From DASPXK01 sp035637315 (GTDB lineage: Bacteria; Chloroflexota; UBA6077; JACCZL01): a stretch of DNA of 64,000 bases. Positions within the stretch are counted from its first letter, which is position 1. Every line of letters begins with the position of its first letter. The stretch covers positions 1 to 64,000 of the forward strand of contig DASPXK010000303.1 in NCBI GenBank assembly GCA_035637315.1, in the 5' to 3' direction. Of this stretch, positions 57,785-64,000 are shown piece after piece. The position numbers were made by a program, and so were the translations under genes. The notes beneath the pieces were generated by a model. The model worked only from the letters and a program-made list of their open reading frames with translations. It had not been told where the DNA came from and ran no database searches.

Positions 57785-59247
57785 GCCGGCAGCTCGGGGC
57801 GGAGCTTTCGCCAGCCAGACACTTGCTCGTAGGCGTAGGCGACCCGCAGCACGGTCACCTCGTCGAGCGGCTTGCCGATGACCTGCAGCCCGACGGGAAG
57901 GCCATCGGATAGCCCACACGGCAGGCTCAAGCCAGGCAGGCCGGCCAGGTTGATCGGGATCGTGCACACGTCGGACAGGTACATGGCGAGCGGGTCGCCG
58001 ATCTTCTCGCCCAGCTTGAACGCGACGGTAGGGGAGACGGGGGCCACCAGCGCGTCGAACCGCTCGAAGGCGGCGTCGAAGTCCTGCTTGATCAGGGTCC
58101 GAATCTTCTGGGCCTTGAGATAGAACGCGTCGTAATAACCCGAGCTCAAGGCGTAGGTGCCCAGCATGATGCGACGCTTGACCTCGGGCCCGAAGCCTCG
58201 CCCACGCGTCTTGTAGTAACCGTCCCACATGCTCTCGGCATCCTCGGCCGAGTACCCATATTTCACGCCGTCGTAGCGGGCCAGGTTCGCGCCGCACTCG
58301 GCCGGCGCGATGATGTAGTAGGCCGACAGGCCGTAGTCGGTGTGCGGCAGCGAGACCTCGCCAAGCTCGGCCCCAAGGTCTCGAAAGACGTCGAGACTGG
58401 CTCTGACGGCCTGCTCGACGCCGGTCTCCATGCCGGCCACGAAGTACTCCTTAGGAACCCCGATCCGGAGGCCGCGCAGATCCGCGCCAAGCTGGGCTTG
58501 ATAATCGGGCACCGGAGCGGCGAGCGACGTGGAGTCGAGTGGGTCGTGGCCCGAGATGACCCGAGTCACCAGCGCGCAGTCGGCCACGTCGATGGTCAGT
58601 GGCCCGAGCTGGTCCAGCGACGAGGCGAAGGCGATCAAGCCGTAGCGGCTAACCCGGCCATAGGTGGGCTTAAGACCAACCACGCCGCACAGCGCGGCGG
58701 GCTGGCGGATCGAGCCGCCGGTGTCAGAGCCGATCGCGAAAGTGGCCAGCCGCGCGGCGACCGCCGCCGCCGAGCCGCCACTCGAGCCACCTGGCACGCG
58801 AGTCAGATCGCCCCACGGGTTCCGGGTCGGAAAGAAGCCGGAGTTCTCGGTGGACGAGCCCATCGCGAACTCGTCCATGTTGGTCTTGCCAACCAGGACC
58901 GCGCCAGCCGCGTACAGCTTTTCCGTGATCGTCGCATCCTCGATCGGCGTGAACTGTTCGAGGATTCTTGAGCTGCACGTGGTCCGGACGCCCCTGGTGA
59001 GCACCAAGTCCTTGAGCGCCATCGGGACGCCGAGCAGGGGCGCCTCATCGCCAGCCCGGCGTCGCGCGTCGGCGGCGCGAGCTTGCTGCAGCGCCAGTTC
59101 CGGTGTCACGGTCACGAACGCCTGAAGCAGGCCGCGGTCCATGCGCTCGATACGCTCGAGATACGCGCCGGTTAGCTCTTCGGAGGAGCATTCCCCGCCC
59201 CGCATTACGTCCAGGGCCTCGAGGACGCTCAGGTCAGTCAGGTCCAT
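57781..59247 (-). CDS. gatA: Aspartyl/glutamyl-tRNA amidotransferase subunit A
   Basis: A 488-residue amidase-signature enzyme. VPMALKDLV near residue 75 holds the catalytic Lys; [20 protein letters not shown] near 148 the cis-Ser; and [20 protein letters not shown] near 172 the nucleophilic Ser. [15 protein letters not shown] near 420 closes the fold. It frees ammonia from glutamine for use by GatB. The stop lies in a palindromic repeat. The gene follows gatC by 34 bp. Confidence 0.95.
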   Translation of the reverse strand: MDLTDLSVLEALDVMRGGECSSEELTGAYLERIERMDRGLLQAFVTVTPELALQQARAADARRRAGDEAPLLGVPMALKDLVLTRGVRTTCSSRILEQFTPIEDATITEKLYAAGAVLVGKTNMDEFAMGSSTENSGFFPTRNPWGDLTRVPGGSSGGSAAAVAARLATFAIGSDTGGSIRQPAALCGVVGLKPTYGRVSRYGLIAFASSLDQLGPLTIDVADCALVTRVISGHDPLDSTSLAAPVPDYQAQLGADLRGLRIGVPKEYFVAGMETGVEQAVRASLDVFRDLGAELGEVSLPHTDYGLSAYYIIAPAECGANLARYDGVKYGYSAEDAESMWDGYYKTRGRGFGPEVKRRIMLGTYALSSGYYDAFYLKAQKIRTLIKQDFDAAFERFDALVAPVSPTVAFKLGEKIGDPLAMYLSDVCTIPINLAGLPGLSLPCGLSDGLPVGLQVIGKPLDEVTVLRVAYAYEQVSGWRKLRPELPA

Positions 59248-59281
59248 GGCAGCGCGGAATCGAGAGTTGGCACCGCCGGCC

Positions 59282-59569
59282 TCACTCGAGGACGGGCGGG
59301 ACCCTGATGAAGTCGCCTTCGCGGCGCGGCGCGTTCAGCAGGATGTCCTCGACAGGCGATGAGGGGCGGACCTCATCGTCTCGCATCACCGACTGCACGG
59401 GGATGACCTGCGCCGTGGGCGGGATGGCCGAGGTGTCGACCCGGTCGATCACTCGCATCGCCTCGAGGATCTGCGAGAGCTGCTGCTGAAGGCGGTCCTT
59501 CTCCTCCTCGCTCAGCCCGAGGCGCGCGAGGTGCGCTACGTGCTCGACTTGCTCACGACTGATCGCCAC
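59282..59569 (-). CDS. gatC: Aspartyl/glutamyl-tRNA amidotransferase subunit C
   Basis: A 95-residue protein. [20 protein letters not shown] and [20 protein letters not shown] are the conserved helices, and [19 protein letters not shown] the C-terminal loop that wraps GatA. GTG 59569 was chosen because AGGAGG lies 6 bp upstream; longer frames read into a repeat. It stabilises the GatAB complex. Confidence 0.95.
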   Translation of the reverse strand: MAISREQVEHVAHLARLGLSEEEKDRLQQQLSQILEAMRVIDRVDTSAIPPTAQVIPVQSVMRDDEVRPSSPVEDILLNAPRREGDFIRVPPVLE

Positions 59570-59600
59570 GGCGCCTCCTGGGGAATTGTATCGGGCTTTG

Positions 59601-59648
59601 GGCACCGCATGCCGCGCTCCCCGCGGGCACGGCATGCCGTGCCCCTAC
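59601..59648. repeat. Palindromic GCCCCTAC-family element after queF
   Basis: GGCACCGCATGCC followed by GGGCACGGCATGCCGTGCCC and CTAC. The right end on the minus strand forms the TAG stop of queF (59645-59647). Same family as at 57732-57784. Confidence 0.8.
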
Positions 59649-60007
59649 GCCTGCCCCGCCTCGTAGTTGGCTCGCACGACCGTCGTGATGCCGCCGCGAG
59701 GGTTGAACTCGCCAACAAGGCTCATCCGCCGCGGCGCGAGCGCCTCGACCAGGTCCTCGAGGATCAGGTTGGTGACGTCCTCGTGGAAGTGGCCCTCGTC
59801 GCGGAAAGACCAGAGATACAGCTTGAGCGACTTCAGCTCCACGAGCCGAGGTCCTGGCACGTACGTGATCCGATACGTCGCGAAATCGGGCTGGCCGCTG
59901 AGCGGACAGAGGCAGGTGAACTCCGGACAGGTCAGCTCGACCTCGTACTCGCGGTCGGGATGAGGGTTCGGCACGGTCTCCAGGCGCTTCGAGGGGCGGG
60001 TCGGCAT
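59645..60007 (-). CDS. queF: NADPH-dependent 7-cyano-7-deazaguanine reductase
   Basis: A 120-residue short-form QueF. FTCLCPLSGQPDFATYRI near residue 33 holds the catalytic Cys and Asp, and ELKSLKLYLWSFRDEGHFHE near 62 is the QueF motif with the substrate-binding Glu and His. It reduces preQ0 to preQ1 in queuosine synthesis. No other que genes are in the window. ATG 60007 overlaps the stop of the small gene upstream (TGATG). Confidence 0.92.
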   Translation of the reverse strand: MPTRPSKRLETVPNPHPDREYEVELTCPEFTCLCPLSGQPDFATYRITYVPGPRLVELKSLKLYLWSFRDEGHFHEDVTNLILEDLVEALAPRRMSLVGEFNPRGGITTVVRANYEAGQA

Positions 60008-60288
60008 CAGCCCTCGGTGGGGGGCCAGGCGGCCTCGAACCGCAAGACGTGGTTTCTGGAGCAATCGCTCAGCTTCTCGAGCGACACAGTGATCCCCAGC
60101 CGCCGGCCGTCGGCCAGGGCTAAGTGCGTAGGAAGCTCGGCACCCGGGCTCCAGCGGCGCAAGGACACAGTGCCGGTGGCTGGCTGCGCCACTTCTTGGC
60201 CGCGCGGCAAATGCACGTACGCCATCCCCTCACCGAGCGAGTGTCCAGCCGGATCGACCACCTCGACCGTCGACTTGTAGACTGCCAT
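60007..60288 (-). CDS. Small hypothetical protein upstream of queF
   Basis: A 93-residue beta-rich protein from ATG 60288 (MAVYKSTVEVVDPAGHSLGE, MAYVHLPRGQEVAQPATGTV, HLALADGRRLGITVSLEKLS). It may be a small beta-barrel. No family recognised. Its stop overlaps the queF start (TGATG), so the two are translationally coupled and may share a role in tRNA or deazaguanine metabolism (inference). Confidence 0.65.
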   Translation of the reverse strand: MAVYKSTVEVVDPAGHSLGEGMAYVHLPRGQEVAQPATGTVSLRRWSPGAELPTHLALADGRRLGITVSLEKLSDCSRNHVLRFEAAWPPTEG

Positions 60289-60398
60289 TGAGGCTCTCCA
60301 GGGCAAGTATACGCAGCGATGGCGCATCCGCGTGCCAAGGTACTCGGTACCCGCGAGTGTGGTAGGATGGTTGGACAGGAACGGCCTGAGCCAATAGC

Positions 60399-60557
60399 AT
60401 GCCGTGGATCCCGCCCCTCCCTCACCGCCCTCCCCTGCCCGACGACTATCTGGAGCTCGGGCAGGAAGAGGACCCGCGCATCTGGATCCCTGCCGCGATG
60501 GGCATGCTGCTGGTCCTCGTGCTGCTCGTGGTGGCCACCCTCCAGGGCAAGATCTAG
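60399..60557 (+). CDS. Small single-helix membrane protein
   Basis: A 52-residue frame. The first 30 residues are hydrophilic with acidic character (LPDDYLELGQEEDPRIW), followed by MGMLLVLVLLVVATLQ, one membrane helix, and a short KI end. It has GC-rich codon use like its neighbours and no overlap with other genes. Function unknown. Confidence 0.5.
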   Translation: MPWIPPLPHRPPLPDDYLELGQEEDPRIWIPAAMGMLLVLVLLVVATLQGKI

Positions 60558-60632
60558 CCAGCCGCGCCGCTCGTCGAACACTCGTTCTGGCTATTGACGG
60601 CTTTGTGACGCTTTCGTTACGCTAGGCGCCCA

Positions 60633-61919
60633 ATGCAAGCCGTCCGTGCCGAGAGCAAAAGGCAGCTAGACGCCCGCTGGCTTCAGCACCTCTCGCTACT
60701 GAGCGCGGTCGGTTTTCTGTTGAGTTGGGCGGTGGCGACCCGTCCGCAAGCCGCCGGCCAACTCGTCGACAGCCTCAACGTCCGCTTCCTGGCGCCCCCA
60801 AGCACGCCGGCCCAAGAGTGGCTGCCCGTGCGCGTCCCGGTTCGGACTGCCATCCCTCGTGATCCGTCACCACCAAATACTGTCGGGCTCGCGGCCGCTG
60901 AGAGCGGGGGCTTCCAGTGGGTCCAGGCCCATCGCGGCACGTTCCTGCTTGCCGATCCGGAGCCTGGCGCGGCTCGTGAGATCGAGATCCCGCAATGGAG
61001 CTATCTGCGCGTCGTCGAGTCACGGCCCGGCTGGCTGCGAGTCATCTACGGCGGCGACGGCGGGGATCGACCGCCGAGCGTTGCCTGGGTTGCCGCGACC
61101 GACATTGGCGCCTCGGGCGCCCCGCCGCGCTTTGTCACCAGCACCCGCCAGACTCAGCTCTGGAATAGCGAGGGGCCGTCGGCCGCGAGTCTCGGGACGG
61201 TGCCCCGGCTTGCAACACTCGAGCTCCTGGGCGCGGAGCGAAGCGGACGCGTCGCCGTTCGGCTACTTGATTCCGACCACAGGATCGACAGACTGGCCTG
61301 GGTCGACTGGGAGGCGGTTACCGGCTCGCTCGGCCCAGCCGAGCGCGACCTTCCACTCGCTCGCCCGTTCTCGCCCTTCGCGACCGAGGTTAGGCTCGAC
61401 GTGCCCTACAGGACCCAACTCGACGGCAGCCTCTCATCCGCCTCGAACTGCGGTCCGACGGCGCTCGGCATGGCCATGGAGGCGTTCGGTATCGCCGTCG
61501 CAACACCCCAGCTCCGAGCGCTCGCCAATCGTTTCATGGGGATCTACGACCCGTGGGGCGGCACCACACTCGAATCGCTGCGCGACATTGCCGACTACTA
61601 CGGCTTGACGGGCGTGGACCTCTACGAGAACGGCCGCTACAAGCGCTGGACGCTGGAGGACCTGCGCCGCCACCTGAGGGCCGGGCAGCCGGTCATCCCC
61701 GAGCTTCGGTATCGCATGATGCCAGGCCGCGAATGGGTCTGGGTGAGCTATGATCACTACGTCGTCATTACCGGCATGGTCGGCGACGACTTCATCTACA
61801 ACGACCCGATGAACATCGACGGCCGCGGCGAGCGTGTCATCAGCGGCCAGGCGTTGCTGCGAGCCTGGATGAACAGCGACTATCCCGGGGCCGCCCTGGC
61901 GCTCGCTCGGCCGGTCTAA
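60633..61919 (+). CDS. Exported C39-like cysteine peptidase with SH3-like region
   Basis: A 428-residue protein with an N-terminal hydrophobic segment (LSLLSAVGFLLSWAVA). Residues 85-255 look like two SH3-type barrels (YLRVVESRPGWLRVIYGGDG). The peptidase_C39-like domain follows: VPYRTQLDG, SNCGPTALGMAMEAFGI near 272 (catalytic Cys), VSYDHYVVITGMVGDDFIYN near 370 (His and Asp). It probably cleaves peptide bonds at the cell surface, perhaps in the wall. No transporter that would fit a bacteriocin role is nearby. Confidence 0.75.
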   Translation: MQAVRAESKRQLDARWLQHLSLLSAVGFLLSWAVATRPQAAGQLVDSLNVRFLAPPSTPAQEWLPVRVPVRTAIPRDPSPPNTVGLAAAESGGFQWVQAHRGTFLLADPEPGAAREIEIPQWSYLRVVESRPGWLRVIYGGDGGDRPPSVAWVAATDIGASGAPPRFVTSTRQTQLWNSEGPSAASLGTVPRLATLELLGAERSGRVAVRLLDSDHRIDRLAWVDWEAVTGSLGPAERDLPLARPFSPFATEVRLDVPYRTQLDGSLSSASNCGPTALGMAMEAFGIAVATPQLRALANRFMGIYDPWGGTTLESLRDIADYYGLTGVDLYENGRYKRWTLEDLRRHLRAGQPVIPELRYRMMPGREWVWVSYDHYVVITGMVGDDFIYNDPMNIDGRGERVISGQALLRAWMNSDYPGAALALARPV

Positions 61920-61923
61920 CCGA

Positions 61924-62062
61924 AGTCCAAAATCCAACGTCCAAGGTTGTGCGTGGCACAATGCCCCCGACTTCGGCCTTGGCCAAATCCAGCAGAGTCT
62001 GGCATACCCCTTGCAGCTGGTTGTGAAACGTCACGCTCGGACCCGGGACTCTGGACGTGAAC
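61924..62062. repeat. Heptamer arms around the gap after the C39-like gene
   Basis: AGTCCAA, AATCCAA and CGTCCAA (61924-61944) form the left arm; near 62036-62062 TCGGACC, CGGGACT, CTGGACG and TGAACCC form an opposite arm. The spacing is about 90 bp. Weaker than the other arrays. Confidence 0.55.
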
Positions 62063-62089
62063 CCTGAACTCGTATGCGGAGGTGTCGCT

Positions 62090-62308
62090 ATGGAAGATGA
62101 GGCGATCGGCCTGGCGCGCCAGCTTGGCTCCGATGAGTACACCACGTGCTCCAGGTGTTCGCGTCCGGTTATGCGTCGCGAAGCTGTGGCGCTGGCCTCG
62201 GACGGGCTGCCGGAGCACCGCTCGGTCGAGGCTGAGCTGTGTCCATCCTGCCGTGACGACGTCGCCCGCGGCGAGACCGACTTGCGCGAGGGGCTCGAGG
62301 AAGAGTAG
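62090..62308 (+). CDS. Small zinc-ribbon-like protein
   Basis: A 72-residue protein with YTTCSRCSRPVMRREAVAL and ELCPSCRDDVARGE, two CxxC pairs of a treble-clef or ribbon zinc site, and an acidic end. ATG 62090 follows GGAGGTGTCGCT; an upstream in-frame GTG (62057) lies in repeat DNA. Function unknown. Confidence 0.65.
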   Translation: MEDEAIGLARQLGSDEYTTCSRCSRPVMRREAVALASDGLPEHRSVEAELCPSCRDDVARGETDLREGLEEE

Positions 62309-62328
62309 ACGGCCTGGCGATCTGCCGC

Positions 62329-63630
62329 CTAGGGTCGGCGTTCCGCTCGGTACGCCGCGTCCAGCACATCGGCCAGGTGGACGGCCCTGATCGGTGAGCC
62401 GCGGCGGTCCAGGACGGACCGGAGCTGAATCAGGCAGCCCGGGTTGCCGCTGACGGCCAGCTCGGCGCCGGTCGCCTCGACGTTGTCTACCTTCTGGGCG
62501 CCAAAGCGATCGGCCAGGTCGGGCTCGGTGACGTTGTAGAGGCCCGCGCTGCCGCAGCAGCGGTCGGCGTCGAGCATCTCTACCACCTCGAGACCGGGGA
62601 TCGCCCTCAACACCTGGCGGGGCTGCTCGCGGATCCTCTGGGCGTGGGCGAGGTGGCAGGCATCTTGATAGGTCACCCTTGCTCGCAGCTCCGCGCGTGG
62701 CGGGTCGAACGGGAGATCGACGAGCAGTTCGCTCAAGTCGCGCACCCTGGCCGCGAACCTGCGCGCCCGTTCGGCCCAGGCTGGATCGTGAGCCAGGAGT
62801 CCGCCGTACTTCTTCAGGACGGCCCCGCAGCCGGCGGCGTTGACGACGATAGCCTCGGCTCGGCTCAGATCGAAAGCCTCGATGTTTCGACGGGCCATGG
62901 CTCTGGCCGGCTCGCGCTCCCCGGTGTGGAGGTGAAGGGCCCCGCAACAGGTCTGGTTATCGGCCAGCGCCACCGCGCAGCCGTTGCGCGCGAGGACGCG
63001 CACGGTGGCCCGATTCGTCTCGGCGAATGCGAGCCGCATGACACAGCCGGCGAACAAGGCGACGCGCTCCCGCGGCTGTCCGCGTGGCGCCACCTCGCCG
63101 CGCGGCTCGAAGAATCGCTTCGACAGGCGGGGTAGCAGGCACTCCAGATGGTCAAGCCGGCCGGGCAGGGCGCGAAGCAATCCGCTGGCGCGTACCGCGC
63201 GCTGCAGTCCGGATCGCTGATAGAGTCGAAGCACGACCCCAAGGCTCGCCAGGCGACGGGGATGTGGGAGGAGCTGGCCAAAGACTAACCAGAGCAGCGC
63301 ACGCTCGGCGGGCGAGCCCGGGCGGCGATGGCGGATCTCGGCCCGCGTCGCCTCCATGAGCTGGCCGAACTTGACCCCGGACGGGCAGGCAGCCTCGCAA
63401 GCTCGGCAATCGAGGCAGAGCGTCATGTGGCGAACGAACGTCTCGGTCGGCTGGACGCGCCCCTCGCCAAGCGCCCGCATCAGGTGCAAGCGGCCGCGCG
63501 GCGATTCGGTCTCGACGTGCAGCTCGCGAAAGGTCGGGCAGTGCGGCATGCAGAGCCCGCAGTGGACACACCGACTGAGTTCGGCTTCCGGCGGCGCATC
63601 CGCGATGGTGAATCCAGTCGTGCCCAGCAC
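62329..63630 (-). CDS. glcF: Glycolate oxidase iron-sulfur subunit
   Basis: A 433-residue protein. Two 4Fe-4S ferredoxin sites lie near residues 21-35 (CVHCGLCMPHCPTF) and 70-85 (CLDCRACEAACPSG). Two CCG domains follow, with NQTCCGALHLHTGE near 225 and DRCCGSAGLYNVTEPDLADR near 360. With the FAD subunit it oxidises glycolate or D-lactate and passes electrons to the membrane. It starts 3 bp after the glcD stop. Confidence 0.88.
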   Translation of the reverse strand: MLGTTGFTIADAPPEAELSRCVHCGLCMPHCPTFRELHVETESPRGRLHLMRALGEGRVQPTETFVRHMTLCLDCRACEAACPSGVKFGQLMEATRAEIRHRRPGSPAERALLWLVFGQLLPHPRRLASLGVVLRLYQRSGLQRAVRASGLLRALPGRLDHLECLLPRLSKRFFEPRGEVAPRGQPRERVALFAGCVMRLAFAETNRATVRVLARNGCAVALADNQTCCGALHLHTGEREPARAMARRNIEAFDLSRAEAIVVNAAGCGAVLKKYGGLLAHDPAWAERARRFAARVRDLSELLVDLPFDPPRAELRARVTYQDACHLAHAQRIREQPRQVLRAIPGLEVVEMLDADRCCGSAGLYNVTEPDLADRFGAQKVDNVEATGAELAVSGNPGCLIQLRSVLDRRGSPIRAVHLADVLDAAYRAERRP

Positions 63631-63632
63631 CG

Positions 63633-64000
63633 TCAGATCCAGGTGTCCGGGGCGATCGCCGAAGTGGCGAGCGGCCGAGCGGTTTCGTGTGTGTTGGGCT
63701 CACCACTGGGAAGGACCTTGCCCGGGTTGAACCGACCGCTTGGGTCGAACGCCTCACGGACGCGCGCCATTCGTTCCAGATCGGAGTCAGAGAAGATCCA
63801 GGGCATGTACTTGCGCTTTTCCAGCCCCACGCCGTGCTCCCCGGTAATCGTGCCGCCCGCGTCTACGCAGGCCCGGATGATCTGGTCGTGAGCCAGGATC
63901 ACCCTCGGAAGCACGCCCACTTGACGCGCGTCGAACAGGATTGTGGGGTGCAGGTTGCCATCTCCAGCGTGAGCTACCGTTCCCAGGAAGACGCCGTGTT
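63633..64000 (-). CDS. glcD: Glycolate oxidase FAD subunit, C-terminal part (gene continues outside window)
   Basis: About 122 C-terminal residues are seen; the frame is open to the window end. TVAHAGDGNLHPTILFD near the edge and GGTITGEHGVGLEKRKYMPW are the FAD-oxidase C-domain motifs (His metal ligands), followed by DPSGRFNPGKVLPSG. The N-terminal FAD domain lies beyond 64000. It precedes glcF by 3 bp on the same strand, forming a glcDF pair. Confidence 0.88.
   Translation of the reverse strand, partial: HGVFLGTVAHAGDGNLHPTILFDARQVGVLPRVILAHDQIIRACVDAGGTITGEHGVGLEKRKYMPWIFSDSDLERMARVREAFDPSGRFNPGKVLPSGEPNTHETARPLATSAIAPDTWI

Overview
The window is high-GC DNA (clearly GC-rich codon third positions throughout) from a bacterium that most resembles the Chloroflexota or a related terrabacterial lineage. 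This is an inference from gene content: an LLM/F420-type oxidoreductase, CoxL/CoxS-type molybdenum hydroxylase subunits, a class-E/F-like sortase, LDH-like malate dehydrogenase, a full GatCAB set and abundant heptanucleotide repeats. No rRNA or CRISPR array and no recognisable insertion sequence is present. One tRNA gene (tRNA-Arg, anticodon GCG) is present.

Layout. 0-5.1 kb: surface-glycan genes on the plus strand (a cut-off protein, a GT39-type glycosyltransferase, a polysaccharide-deacetylase-like protein, a NodU/CmcH carbamoyltransferase). 5.1-7.1 kb: decayed accessory patch with a toxin/antitoxin pair whose toxin is frameshifted and two other broken genes. 7.1-14.7 kb: YgjP-like metallopeptidase, ACMSD-type amidohydrolase, atypical SDR, CoxL/CoxS-type pair, RibD-C reductase and an MDR dehydrogenase. 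14.7-16.2 kb: antitoxin plus broken PIN toxin and the 3' half of an ABC substrate-binding gene. 16.3-21.6 kb: acyltransferase, PBP2 and small proteins. 21.8-28.4 kb: citrate synthase, PrpF-like, aconitase, MetE-like and threonine synthase, reading as one direction of central and amino-acid metabolism. 28.4-34.1 kb: small and broken genes, the 5' half of the same ABC gene, an F420-type oxidoreductase, BrnT/BrnA and VapBC-like modules and gene relics. 34.2-43.3 kb: GSA-aminomutase-like, Gfo/Idh/MocA, topA, M24 peptidase, efp, a BCCP-like protein, xseA, xseB and a DUF212 membrane protein. 43.4-48.8 kb: sortase with WYL regulator, tRNA-Arg, mdh, a P-loop protein of HPr-kinase/PEPCK type, and an isocitrate-dehydrogenase-family gene. 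48.8-64 kb: PAP2 phosphatase, a GT39-beta-propeller fusion, lipoprotein, unknown proteins, gatB/gatA/gatC, queF, C39-family peptidase, glcF and partial glcD.

Three things stand out. First, at least fourteen intergenic sites carry arrays of 7-bp repeats. Each site has its own unit, many are arranged as inverted arms, and they often encode the last residues and the stop codon of the gene before them. Second, a separate palindromic element with ends GTAGGGGC/GCCCCTAC sits between convergent genes and gives the TAG stop to both; one copy lies in frame inside a glycosyltransferase. Third, the two halves of one substrate-binding protein gene lie 13.7 kb apart on opposite strands and meet at the same 13-bp sequence in the same reading phase, so inverting the segment between them would restore the gene.

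Core genes are intact, while accessory genes (toxins, a nuclease, small unknowns) repeatedly carry a single frameshift. This points to decay of acquired genes more than to general sequence error, although only reads can settle that.
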